A stretch of 64,000 nucleotides of DNA from the NCBI GenBank assembly GCA_965226965.1, contig OZ245715.1, positions 1,674,001 through 1,738,000 on the forward strand, read 5' to 3'. The notes under the pieces are model-generated. The model saw nothing but the letters and a program-made list of their open reading frames with translations, ran no database searches and had not been told where the DNA came from. The position numbers and the translations under genes were made by a program. The DNA comes from Endoryza foliicola (lineage in GTDB: Bacteria > Bacteroidota > Bacteroidia > Chitinophagales > Chitinophagaceae). Positions 47,291-55,971 of the stretch are shown one piece after another (the first letter of the stretch is position 1; every line of letters begins with the position of its first letter).

Positions 47291-47965
47291 TTATTGCTTC
47301 GACTTTACATTTCTATGCGATTCATTAGTCAGACTGTCCAGGATTTTTTTCTGTTGTTCTAATATCACCTTTTGGTTTTTCAATATATCATTTATAAGAC
47401 TTTCTGAACTTGGGTTTAATTCTATAGAATTAGTGTCAGGATGAAATACATCTTTAATTACCGGAGCAATGGTGCCGAAAGCCGAGATAAGAGCTATAAC
47501 AAGTGCCAACTTTGTTAGTTTTTTCTGTGATTCAGTGTTTTCTTTTACTAGTTCGTTGGTTGATATAACTGAAGCATTAGTTTTAATAACTGATTCATTC
47601 GTATTTATAGAACTCTGATACACCTTTGTCTCCAGTTCTCGATGATTTAAATCTTCCTGTTTTTTTTTGTTAAGTTCTGAAATTTGGTTGTGATATCCGC
47701 CAGAATCTCTAAATGTTATTCCTCTTCCAGTTATGTGATATACAACATCTTGCTTTAATTCCAAGTGACCGTCGACCCTTAATTTGTTTAAGGCGGGATC
47801 AGTATCTCCCCTTTCGGATATACTTCTTCCCAATAAAGTAATTATTTCCCTGTGCAGTATTTGAAGTCTCGCTTCCGAAAATAGATTTAAAATATTGTCA
47901 CAAGTTTGATGTAGAGCGCTATATTCTTCCATAATTTGTTTAATTAAGTGGCTTTTCGATGACAT
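47291..47965 (-). CDS. Coiled-coil membrane protein of unknown function
   Basis: A 224-residue protein. Residues 1-95 are a soluble helical domain (HLIKQIMEEYSALHQTCDNI, then ITGRGITFRDSGGYHNQISE). Residues 100-145 are a coiled coil with imperfect seven-residue repeats (INTNESV, IKTNASV, ISTNELV). One membrane helix (LALVIALISAFGTIAPVI) and a short helical tail (NDILKNQKVILEQQKKILDS) follow. No family is recognised. The gene is AT-rich, stands alone and is flanked by long non-coding DNA, which suggests accessory or acquired DNA. Confidence 0.7.
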   Translation of the reverse strand: MSSKSHLIKQIMEEYSALHQTCDNILNLFSEARLQILHREIITLLGRSISERGDTDPALNKLRVDGHLELKQDVVYHITGRGITFRDSGGYHNQISELNKKKQEDLNHRELETKVYQSSINTNESVIKTNASVISTNELVKENTESQKKLTKLALVIALISAFGTIAPVIKDVFHPDTNSIELNPSSESLINDILKNQKVILEQQKKILDSLTNESHRNVKSKQ

Positions 47966-48351
47966 AATATTTTAAGAATAGCAGTACGGTAGTATCTAGA
48001 TCAAATTCAATCTCGAAAGCGAATAGTCGAAAATGAGTTCGTGTTAAAATTAAGTATCCTTTATTTGGGCGGCATTAAATCTATCACTTTTTTATCTACA
48101 TTTTTCTAATTGAATTGAGATTTTGGTCCATTTGCGCGCCAAATTTATGTACTTGACTACTGTGTGTATATCGCAATCTCATTATCAATAATTTGTATGA
48201 GTTTGGCTATCACTTGGCTATCTATTTAACTTAAGAATATATGCTTTTTTTAATTATCTAGCTGAATTAATCTTAAATTTAGCATAAGTATTTACGTTAT
48301 AGTTCCCGATATTGGTTAAGGTTTTGAATTTGCTATTTAAAATCAAACATT
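47966..48351. other. AT-rich intergenic region
   Basis: No gene, strong repeat or hairpin is recognised here. It must contain divergent promoters for the coiled-coil gene and the lipoprotein gene, but no clean TTTG-N19-TAnnTTTG was found. Confidence 0.5.
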
Positions 48352-48810
48352 ATGAGAAAGAGTGTATTGGTGAAAATTATTCTTGGATTGATTGTTGTGC
48401 TGACTGCATTTTCTGCATGTAAGAAAAACAGCGCTGCTTGTGAGGGAGAGACGGCTACCGGTAGGATTATAGGCTACCACCCTTGCGATTATTTTACTCC
48501 AAGCAATAATAAAACAAAAGCCGGATTTGTTGTAGAGATCAGCAATGCTGCTTCAAAAGATACGGTTCTTTGCTTTAACCTGCCTACCAATAGTTTTTCG
48601 TTTCCGGAGGTAGACGGTGAATCTGCAGCGAATGGGAATTTTCTATACGAACAGTCGGTGCAAGACCAATTGAAGATCCGGTTTCATTACCGTCTGCTAT
48701 CGAACAATGAAAAAACATTGGTTCTTTGCAATGCAAGAGTGTACACCGCACCTATTCTAAACGCTACGAAGGGTAAAGAGATCAGCATCACCTGCTTTGA
48801 GAAACAATAG
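48352..48810 (+). CDS. Small lipoprotein of unknown function
   Basis: A 152-residue protein with a lipoprotein signal (LTAFSAC). The mature part starts KKNSAACEGETATGRIIGY and has five further cysteines (in AACEG, HPCDYF, VLCFNL, LVLCNA, ITCFEK) and a beta-rich pattern. Paired cysteines suggest disulfides. It may be an Ig-like or lipocalin-like fold, but no family is recognised. Confidence 0.75.
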   Translation: MRKSVLVKIILGLIVVLTAFSACKKNSAACEGETATGRIIGYHPCDYFTPSNNKTKAGFVVEISNAASKDTVLCFNLPTNSFSFPEVDGESAANGNFLYEQSVQDQLKIRFHYRLLSNNEKTLVLCNARVYTAPILNATKGKEISITCFEKQ

Positions 48811-48862
48811 GGTGTCTACAACCCGATTTTTTCGTCTCAGTTTTCTCCTCGTTCTTTGCAGC

Positions 48863-49690
48863 ATGTCTTTCTTTATCAATTTCAACGGCGATTTACTAGC
48901 TGCCGATACTCCAATAGCAGGAGCGGCCAATAGAGGGCTGCGCTACGGCGATGGATTGTTTGAAACCATTTTGTGGACGGAAGGGGGCATGCCCTATTTT
49001 GAATTGCACCTGAACCGCTTGTTCGAGGGCTTGCAAGCCTTTCACTATACCATTCCTGCTCATTTCGATGCTCATTATCTGGAACAGCAGATCAATCGCC
49101 TCATCCGTAAAAACAAATGCAGTGGTGCCGTTCGCATCCGCCTCTCGGTGTTTCGTGGAGATGGGGGCGTTTACGATCCGGTGAACCTATACCCAAATTG
49201 GGTGATCGAGACCTACCCCATGGCCTCCCATACCATTGAACTCAATGAGAATGGTTTGATCGCGGGCATTTTTTCCGGTGCCATCAAAGCAGCCGATGCT
49301 TTTTCTCAATACAAATCCGCCAATTACCAACCTTATTTGCTGGCCGCCTTTTACGCCAAACAGCAAAAATGGAACGAGGCCTTGGTGTTGAACCAATGGG
49401 GCCGTATTTGTGATGCCAGTATCGCCAATGTGTTTTGGGTGGAATCGGGACGAGTCTATACCCCGGCACTGAGCGAAGGAGGCATTGCAGGGGTAATGCG
49501 CGCTCATTTGATCAAACATTCGGGCACCATTGAAGAAGAAGTATTGCCGGTAGAACGCTTGATGAATGCCGAAGCTGTATTTCTGACCAATGCCGTGCGT
49601 GGCATTCGATGGGTAAAGCAAGTGGGCGACCGAGAATACGCGTTGAATGATTTCTTGAAATACTATTACAAGCTTAAACTTTTGCTCTAG
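48863..49690 (+). CDS. Class IV aminotransferase / aminodeoxychorismate lyase-like PLP enzyme
   Basis: About 275 residues from ATG 48863, which gives the usual N-terminus (FINFNGDLL...ANRGLRYGDGLFETI). Upstream in-frame codons would add a hydrophobic stretch not typical of the family and overlap the previous gene. The PLP lysine is at about residue 150 in YKSANYQPYL. The ICDASIANVFWV and GIAGVMRAHLI motifs fit fold type IV. GIAGVMR resembles PabC (aminodeoxychorismate lyase), but D-amino acid or branched-chain transaminases share these motifs. Confidence 0.82.
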   Translation: MSFFINFNGDLLAADTPIAGAANRGLRYGDGLFETILWTEGGMPYFELHLNRLFEGLQAFHYTIPAHFDAHYLEQQINRLIRKNKCSGAVRIRLSVFRGDGGVYDPVNLYPNWVIETYPMASHTIELNENGLIAGIFSGAIKAADAFSQYKSANYQPYLLAAFYAKQQKWNEALVLNQWGRICDASIANVFWVESGRVYTPALSEGGIAGVMRAHLIKHSGTIEEEVLPVERLMNAEAVFLTNAVRGIRWVKQVGDREYALNDFLKYYYKLKLLL

Positions 49691-49708
49691 TTTAATTGTT
49701 CTAAACGC

Positions 49709-51016
49709 ATGTCGAAATTGGCTATTTTTTGGTTCCGCAGAGACCTGCGTTTGGAAGACAATGCCGGACTGTACCATGCCCTAAAATCGGGGCTTCCGGT
49801 TCAACCCATTTTTATTTTTGATCGAGAGATTTTAGACAAGCTAGAAGATAAAAAAGACGCGCGCGTGCATTTCATTCACCGTGTCATTAAGGAATTGGAC
49901 GCGCAGTTGAAAGCATTGGGTTCCTGCTTGAGGGTGTACTATGGCAGTCCCTCAACAATTTGGCCCGAGATTCTGAAGGAGTTCGATGTGGCCAAAGTGG
50001 TTACCAACCACGATTACGAGCCTTATGCTTTGGAGCGCGATGGCTTGATCCGTTCATTGGTAGAAAAAGCCGGGGCAAGTTTTCATACGTTCAAAGATCA
50101 GGTGATCTTCGAAAAAGATGAGGTAGTGAAAGACGATGGTAAGCCCTACACTGTTTTTACGCCTTATTCAAGAAGATGGAAGGCGGCGCTTAAACCTTTC
50201 TTCCTAAAATCATACCCCACTAAAAAATATTTCGAGGCCTTTCATACAGCCAAACCAACAAAGATTCCAAGTTTGGCCGATATGGGATTTGAGCCTTCGG
50301 AGATCGATATACCACCCACCGATTGGAAAGCGGAAGTGATCAAAAAATATTCGGAGCAGCGCGATTTTCCGGCAGTTCCCGGAACCTCAAGATTGGGTGT
50401 GCATTTGCGTTTCGGAACCATTAGTATTCGTCAACTCGCTCGTGAAGCCGGCGCATTGAACGAGACCTATTTGAGTGAACTGATCTGGCGCGATTTCTAT
50501 CATATGATTCTCTGGCATTTCCCACGCGTGGGAAAGGGCTTAGCATTTAAGCCGGATTATGATCAAATACAATGGCTAAATGATGAAGCGGCTTTTGAGA
50601 AATGGTGTAAAGGTGAAACGGGCTATCCCATTGTAGATGCAGGTATGCGCGAATTGAATGCAACAGGATATATGCACAACCGCGTGCGGATGATTGTAGC
50701 TTCTTTTCTTACCAAACACTTATTGATCGATTGGCGCTGGGGAGAAGCTTATTTCGCTCAGAAATTATTGGACTTCGATTTGGCCGCTAATAATGGTGGC
50801 TGGCAATGGGCTGCGGGCAGCGGTTGCGATGCGGCTCCTTATTTCAGAGTATTCAATCCACAATTACAAACACAGAAATTTGATCCGCAATTAAAATACA
50901 TACGCAAATGGGTACCCGAATTGGACTCCTTTAATTATCCAAGACCCATTGTGCAGCATGAGTTAGCGCGGAAGCGTTGTTTGGAGACCTATGCGGCTGT
51001 ATTGAAGAAAGACTAG
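49709..51016 (+). CDS. phrB: Deoxyribodipyrimidine photolyase (class I)
   Basis: A 435-residue enzyme that splits UV-induced pyrimidine dimers using light. The N-terminal antenna domain begins AIFWFRRDLRLEDNAGL. The FAD domain has the signatures SELIWRDFYHMILWHFP, GYPIVDAGMREL, YMHNRVRMIVASFL and WRWGEAYFAQKLLDFDLAANN (in parts), with GGWQWAAGSGCDAAPYFRVF. The length is normal. Its stop overlaps that of the convergent mqnD in CTAG. Confidence 0.94.
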   Translation: MSKLAIFWFRRDLRLEDNAGLYHALKSGLPVQPIFIFDREILDKLEDKKDARVHFIHRVIKELDAQLKALGSCLRVYYGSPSTIWPEILKEFDVAKVVTNHDYEPYALERDGLIRSLVEKAGASFHTFKDQVIFEKDEVVKDDGKPYTVFTPYSRRWKAALKPFFLKSYPTKKYFEAFHTAKPTKIPSLADMGFEPSEIDIPPTDWKAEVIKKYSEQRDFPAVPGTSRLGVHLRFGTISIRQLAREAGALNETYLSELIWRDFYHMILWHFPRVGKGLAFKPDYDQIQWLNDEAAFEKWCKGETGYPIVDAGMRELNATGYMHNRVRMIVASFLTKHLLIDWRWGEAYFAQKLLDFDLAANNGGWQWAAGSGCDAAPYFRVFNPQLQTQKFDPQLKYIRKWVPELDSFNYPRPIVQHELARKRCLETYAAVLKKD

Positions 51017-51852
51017 TCGATGTAATGAACGGGGCTGATGGTGAGTCCCGGATTGTTTTTCTGATAGATCTCAATTAATTGGTTGACTGCGGCTTTTCCT
51101 GAACTGCCGAGGTTGAGGGAGAAATTATTTACATACAAATCGATGTGTTGTTTCATTACATCCGGTTCCATTTCTTGTGAATGGACTTTCACATAATCGG
51201 CCGGAGCGGGGTAGTGGTGGGCATACGCGTATTCAATGCTGGCTCTGATTTGAGCGTTTACTTTTTCTATCAATGCTGTATCCAAGCTGTTTTTTGCAAC
51301 AATGCCACCGAGGGGAATGGGATTGCCGGTGGTTTCTTCCCAATAGTTACCTAGGTCTTTTATTTTGTACAATCCTTTCGATTGATAAGTGAATCGATTT
51401 TCGTGGATGATAACCCCCATGTCTGTTTTACCGGTCAACACGGCGTCTTCAATATCTGAGAAGATCATCATTTCTTTTTTAGCACATTCAGGATGAGCAA
51501 GGGAAAAGAGGAGATGAGCCGTGGTGTTTTGTCCGGGTATGGCCACTGTATATTCGGAAAGATCTGATTTTGTTAGCAGGTCGGGATTTTTAGTGATGAG
51601 CAAGGGTCCTACTCCTTTGCCCAAGGCGCCACCTGATGATAATACCTTATAAGTAGTAGTAAGTAGGGGCATTACGCCGTAACTGATTTTTGTGAAATCG
51701 AGTTTGCCTTCGAGGGCCCATTTGTTCAATTGTTGAACATCGGCCAAGACCACTTCAAATTCCAGGTCGGTATCAATTTTTTTATTGACCAAGGCATCGA
51801 AGATAAAAGTATCGTTGGGGCAGGGGGAGAATCCGAGCGTATATTTCTTCAT
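51013..51852 (-). CDS. mqnD: 1,4-dihydroxy-6-naphthoate synthase
   Basis: A 279-residue enzyme of the futalosine pathway that converts cyclic dehypoxanthine futalosine to 1,4-dihydroxy-6-naphthoate for menaquinone. The fold resembles periplasmic binding proteins, with the start LGFSPCPNDTFIFDALV and the motifs KISYGVMPLL, GGALGKGVGPLLI and IPGQNTTAHLLFSL. The start ATG overlaps the mqnB stop in ATGA. Confidence 0.94.
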   Translation of the reverse strand: MKKYTLGFSPCPNDTFIFDALVNKKIDTDLEFEVVLADVQQLNKWALEGKLDFTKISYGVMPLLTTTYKVLSSGGALGKGVGPLLITKNPDLLTKSDLSEYTVAIPGQNTTAHLLFSLAHPECAKKEMMIFSDIEDAVLTGKTDMGVIIHENRFTYQSKGLYKIKDLGNYWEETTGNPIPLGGIVAKNSLDTALIEKVNAQIRASIEYAYAHHYPAPADYVKVHSQEMEPDVMKQHIDLYVNNFSLNLGSSGKAAVNQLIEIYQKNNPGLTISPVHYID

Positions 51853-52490
51853 AACGATTCAATGAATTTGTAGGATACGGAACTTAGGTTTTCAAGACTG
51901 GATTTAAAATCCCAATTGGCTTTGTTGCGATCACCAACTTGGTTAGAAACGGCTCTGATTTGAAGAAAAGGGATGCTTTTTTTCAAGCAGGCGAAGTGGA
52001 AGGGGGCGCCTTCCATTGATTCAACAATTGGGTGGTACAATTGGTTCCAGGTTTGAATGTATTTGGGGTCGGTGCTAATTTGATTAACGGTTATAGCGGG
52101 TCCTTTTTGTAGGGTGTTTAAGAATGGATGTTGAATAGGATTGGGAAGTAGTCCGTTTACATAAGGAGTTTGATTGGCGGCAAGCAGGTTGAGATCGGAA
52201 AGGGATTTAAACGCATTGTTTTCCCAAACGCCCTGGTCGGCCACTGTATCAGATTCAATCCAAACAACGGATCCATTACGTAATTGGCTATCGAACGTGC
52301 CGGCGATACCAATTTGAAGGGCGAGATCGGGTGAATGGAGGTCCAATAGTTTTGCGATGTGGTAAGTGGATTCCATAATACCCACACCGGTTGTATGAAA
52401 CCGGATGCTGTGTGTTAAAGAACTTGTAGAAACCTTTGAGCGCAAAGGACTTAGTTCAAAATCGGTGGCGGCTACTACAAGAATATTCAT
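51849..52490 (-). CDS. mqnB: Futalosine hydrolase
   Basis: A 213-residue nucleoside phosphorylase-like hydrolase that releases hypoxanthine from futalosine. The motifs ILVVAATDFELSPL, TGVGIMES, QIGIAGTFD, GSVVWIESDTVADQG, SMEGAPFHFACL and RAVSNQVGDRNKANWDF fit. It is translationally coupled to mqnD, which confirms the pathway. Confidence 0.93.
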   Translation of the reverse strand: MNILVVAATDFELSPLRSKVSTSSLTHSIRFHTTGVGIMESTYHIAKLLDLHSPDLALQIGIAGTFDSQLRNGSVVWIESDTVADQGVWENNAFKSLSDLNLLAANQTPYVNGLLPNPIQHPFLNTLQKGPAITVNQISTDPKYIQTWNQLYHPIVESMEGAPFHFACLKKSIPFLQIRAVSNQVGDRNKANWDFKSSLENLSSVSYKFIESL

Positions 52491-52733
52491 GGTGCAAATA
52501 TCGTTGTTTTGGGGCAGTTGTAGTTCGGGGGTGTGAAATGATATTTTTGTTTTAATTTCGAAAAGTCGAACAATTCGACGAACGTACTGTTATTTATCTA
52601 ACCCACGATTTTTAGGCAACTTGGACGGCACACTTCCGTATCAGTTGTTTGACAAAACAATGTTTCTCATCTTCTTAGTGTGGTAGTAAAGAGAGAAGAA
52701 AAGTTTCAATTGTAGTGGATAAAATTGGTAATC
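52491..52733. other. Divergent regulatory region between mqnB and the PTPS-like gene
   Basis: It contains a short inverted repeat GTCGAACAATTCGAC near 52567 and, before the plus-strand gene, TAAAATTG (52720-52727), one mismatch from the -7 consensus. No gene or known riboswitch was recognised. Confidence 0.4.
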
Positions 52734-53150
52734 ATGAGTAAAAGGGTGGCTGTATACCGCAGAGAGCATTTCAATGCGGCGCATCGATTGTTCAATCCTG
52801 CTTGGAATTTTGAAAAAAATCAGGCGGTATTTGGTAAATGTAATAATCCGAATTATCACGGTCACAATTATGAATTGGAAGTGAAGGTTGTGGGCGAAGT
52901 TGATCCGGAAACGGGTTATGTGATTGATATAAAGGTATTGAGTGATCTGATAAAAGAGGAAGTATTGGATTTGTTGGATCATAAGAATTTGAATTTGGAT
53001 GTGCCTTACTTTTCAACGGTAAATCCAACAGCGGAAAATATCTGTATTTATATCTATGATTTATTACGAGCGAAGTTGAACCAATCGCAGGATTTGTTTG
53101 TTCGTTTGTACGAAACCGATAGGAATTACGTAGAGTTCCCAGTTCATTAA
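52734..53150 (+). CDS. queD: 6-pyruvoyl-tetrahydropterin synthase / 6-carboxytetrahydropterin synthase
   Basis: A 138-residue zinc enzyme acting on dihydroneopterin triphosphate. Zinc ligands are the histidine of HFNAAHRL and those of YHGHNYEL. The catalytic cysteine is in FGKCNNPN, and the C-terminal glutamate is in RLYETDRNYVEF. It is followed after 21 nt by folE, which makes the substrate. Whether the product serves queuosine (QueD) or a biopterin-like cofactor cannot be decided from the sequence. ATG 52734 is chosen over a TTG three codons upstream. Confidence 0.85.
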   Translation: MSKRVAVYRREHFNAAHRLFNPAWNFEKNQAVFGKCNNPNYHGHNYELEVKVVGEVDPETGYVIDIKVLSDLIKEEVLDLLDHKNLNLDVPYFSTVNPTAENICIYIYDLLRAKLNQSQDLFVRLYETDRNYVEFPVH

Positions 53151-53171
53151 CAACCTTGAATATAATTGATT

Positions 53172-53768
53172 ATGGCATATAGAAAAATTGAGCAGTATGA
53201 TGAGGCAACAACCAAAGGGTTAATTGAGCATTATACGAAAGCATTAGAGTTATTAGGTGAAGACCCGTCAAGAGAAGGACTCTTGAAAACACCGGAACGT
53301 ATGGCAAAAGCCATGCAGTTTTTGACGCAGGGCTATCAACTGGATGCGAAAGAAATTTTGAATTCTGCAAAGTTTCATGAGAATGTGAGTGAAATGGTGA
53401 TTGTAAAAGATATTGAGTTGTATAGTATGTGTGAGCACCATATGTTACCATTTTACGGAAAGGCGCATATTGCCTACATTCCGAATGGTTATATCACGGG
53501 TTTGAGTAAGTTGGCGCGTGTGGTGGATGTATATTCAAGAAGATTGCAGGTTCAAGAGCGTTTGACATCCCAAATTTTGGATGCGATCAAAGAAACACTA
53601 AACCCTATTGGTGTAGCAGTGGTGGTAGAAGCATCGCATTTGTGTATGATGATGAGAGGGGTTCAAAAGCAAAATTCGGTGACAACGACGAGTGCATTTG
53701 ATGGAGAATTTCTAAAAAATTCTACCAGAATGGAGTTTTTGAAGTTGGTTGGCGTAAAGTTGCATTAA
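53172..53768 (+). CDS. folE: GTP cyclohydrolase I
   Basis: A 198-residue enzyme converting GTP to dihydroneopterin triphosphate. Zinc ligands are C87 and H90 in SMCEHHMLPFYGKAHIAYIP and the later cysteine in ASHLCMMMRGVQ. The family signature GLSKLARVVDVYSRRLQVQERLT (in parts) is present. It is co-oriented and closely spaced with the PTPS-like gene, forming a two-step unit. Confidence 0.96.
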   Translation: MAYRKIEQYDEATTKGLIEHYTKALELLGEDPSREGLLKTPERMAKAMQFLTQGYQLDAKEILNSAKFHENVSEMVIVKDIELYSMCEHHMLPFYGKAHIAYIPNGYITGLSKLARVVDVYSRRLQVQERLTSQILDAIKETLNPIGVAVVVEASHLCMMMRGVQKQNSVTTTSAFDGEFLKNSTRMEFLKLVGVKLH

Positions 53769-53819
53769 CAACCATAAAATTTGGGTTAGAAGCCACAAAG
53801 ATTTTGTTAGTTTAAAGTC

Positions 53820-53850
53820 TTTGTGGCATTTTTGTTGACTCTAAACTTTG
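53820..53850 (+). promoter_or_regulatory. Promoter of fabD
   Basis: TTTG (53820-53823), 19 bp and AAACTTTG (53843-53850) is one mismatch from consensus. It lies 9 bp before the ATG at 53859 and excludes starts further upstream. Confidence 0.55.
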
Positions 53851-53858
53851 GTAGCACT

Positions 53859-54749
53859 ATGAAGCATGCATTTGTGTTTCCGGGACAAGGTTCTCAGTTC
53901 CCGGGTATGGCGAAAAGCTTATATGAAAATAGCGCGTTTGCGAAGAAATTGTTTGAGCAGGCAAATGAGATTTTAGGTTTTAGAATTTCTGATGTAATGT
54001 TCAATGGCAGTGAAGAAGATTTAAAACAAACAAATGTTACGCAGCCGGCGGTGTTTTTGCATTCGGTGATTGCGTATAAATCAATTGAAGGGGCGCGTCC
54101 GGATATGGTAGCGGGTCATTCATTGGGAGAGTTTTCGGCATTGGTGGCGAATGGTACATTAAGTTTTGAAGATGCCTTGCAATTGGTTTCTATTCGTGCA
54201 ACGGCCATGCAGAAAGCATGTGAAGTTGCACCGTCTACAATGGCGGCGGTATTGGCATTGGCGGATGAGAAAGTAGAAGAGATTTGCAAGAAGGTTTCAG
54301 AAGAGACAGGTGAGATTGTGGTTGCGGCGAATTATAATTGTCCGGGTCAATTGGTGATCAGCGGATCGTTGAAAGGGGTAGAAGTGGCCTGTGAGCAGAT
54401 GAAGGCGGCGGGCGCGAAAAGAGCCTTGTTGTTGCCGGTGGGAGGAGCGTTTCATTCGCCTTTGATGGAGCCAGCGAAGGAGGAGTTGAAGGCAGCGATC
54501 GAGAAAACAAATTTTCATCAGCCTACGGCGCATATTTATCAGAATGTAGCTGCGAAGGCGGTGTATGATAGAGATGAGATCAAACAAAATTTGATTGATC
54601 AATTGACCGGTGCCGTTCGATGGACACAGAGTGTTCAGTCGATGGTAAAAGATGGGGCCACCAAGTTTACGGAAGTGGGTCCGGGCAAGGTATTGCAAGG
54701 GTTGGTTTTAAAGATCGATAAAACGATGCAAGTTGAATCGGTAAATTAA
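53859..54749 (+). CDS. fabD: Malonyl CoA-acyl carrier protein transacylase
   Basis: A 296-residue enzyme loading malonate onto ACP for fatty acid synthesis. Motifs are FVFPGQGSQFPGMA, the nucleophile S88 in VAGHSLGEF, and the catalytic histidine in VGGAFHSPLM. The C-terminal FTEVGPGKVLQGLV is typical. ATG 53859 gives the canonical N-terminus. It is monocistronic with its own promoter and terminator. Confidence 0.96.
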   Translation: MKHAFVFPGQGSQFPGMAKSLYENSAFAKKLFEQANEILGFRISDVMFNGSEEDLKQTNVTQPAVFLHSVIAYKSIEGARPDMVAGHSLGEFSALVANGTLSFEDALQLVSIRATAMQKACEVAPSTMAAVLALADEKVEEICKKVSEETGEIVVAANYNCPGQLVISGSLKGVEVACEQMKAAGAKRALLLPVGGAFHSPLMEPAKEELKAAIEKTNFHQPTAHIYQNVAAKAVYDRDEIKQNLIDQLTGAVRWTQSVQSMVKDGATKFTEVGPGKVLQGLVLKIDKTMQVESVN

Positions 54750-54756
54750 TAAAAAG

Positions 54757-54785
54757 AAAACCGTCGGAAACGACGGTTTTTTTAT
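54757..54785 (+). terminator. Terminator of fabD
   Basis: The stem AAAACCGTCG/CGACGGTTTT with a GAAA loop runs into Ts, directly after the stop. Confidence 0.92.
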
Positions 54786-54904
54786 TGGGTGGTATTGATG
54801 GGTATGTTTTATAGGAACGGTTTTATTGAATACGTAGATGCGACCCATACGGGGTTGGTTGGGATTGCACGTCGCCGATTGGTGCGACTGATTTTTAAAC
54901 CCCA

Positions 54905-55936
54905 AAGGGTTGTGTTACATTGTTGCGTGATAGTGGCAACTTGCGGTGAAATGGGGTTGATGTCAATAGAGATACCACATGCGACCCCTCCGGGGTCGGG
55001 ATCAATTGTTGCATTAGCTTTCTAACAACATATGACCCCTGCCGGGGTCCAGAATATGACACAGTTGGTTTTAGCAAGGTTGTTTCTTTCTTCTTACATA
55101 AGTGGAAAGGAGTTTAACAAATCGCCAATTCGGGTATTCATATTTCCGTTTCTTTAAATTGAATTGTACCTGTAATGCTCCTTTGATGATCAAGTTTATT
55201 GCTTTGAATGCCCGACCTTGGAAGGGGCAAATGTTGGTGGTAGCACAGACAAGGCGGATAAGTTCGACCCCGGAGGGGTCGCGTCACACTGTTTCGTGAT
55301 AGTGTCAACTTGCGATGAAATGGGATTGTTGTCAATAGAGATACCACATGCGACCCCCTCCGGGGTCGGGATTAATTTTTGCATTGGCTTTCTAACAACA
55401 TATGACCCCTGCCGGGGTCGAGAATATTATACAATAGGTTTTAGCAAGGTTGTTTCTTTCTTCTTACATAAGTGGCAAGGAGTTTAACAAATCGCCAATT
55501 CGGGTATTCATATTTCCGTTTCTTTAAATTGAATTGTACTTGTAATGCTCCTGTGATGATCAAGTTTATTGCTTTGAATGCCCGACCCTGGAAGGGGCAA
55601 ATGTTGGTAGCAGCACAGACAAGGCGGATAAGTTCGACCCCTCCGGGGTCGGGGTTAATTGTTGCATTAGCTTTCTAACAACATATGCCCCCTGCCGGGG
55701 TCCAGAATATGACACAGTTGGTTTTAGCAAGGTTGTTTCTTTCTTCTTGCATAAGTGGCAAGGAGTTTAACAAATCGCCAATTCGGGTATTCATATTTCC
55801 GTTTCTTTAAATTGAATTGTTCTAGTAATACACCTTAACTGATCAAGTTTGTTGCTTCGAATACCCGACCCTGGAAGGGTCAAATGTTGGTAGCAGCACA
55901 GACAAGGCGGATAAGTTCGACCCCGGAGGGGTCGAA
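54905..55936. repeat. Tandem REP-like palindrome array next to a Y1 transposase
   Basis: Long direct repeats are arranged X-Y-X-Y-Y, with X about 80 bp (54911-54981, 55281-55351) and Y about 286 bp (54981-55280, 55351-55640, 55636-55935). The units carry GACCCC...GGGGTC palindromes at about 54983, 55034, 55266, 55351, 55403, 55636, 55686 and 55919. The constant sequence between palindromes includes TTTCTAACAACATATG, TTAGCAAGGTTGTTTCTTTC and AACAAATCGCCAATTCGGG. The array ends 36 bp from the transposase stop codon. Open frames inside are not genes. Confidence 0.92.
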
Positions 55937-55971
55937 TGTGGGGATTTAAATTGCGAGAAAGTTTTCGCTAT

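Noticed and set aside
54789..55678. Several 60-90 codon frames in the REP-like array
   Set aside because: Identical frames recur only because the DNA repeats; they run through the palindromes and have no start signals.
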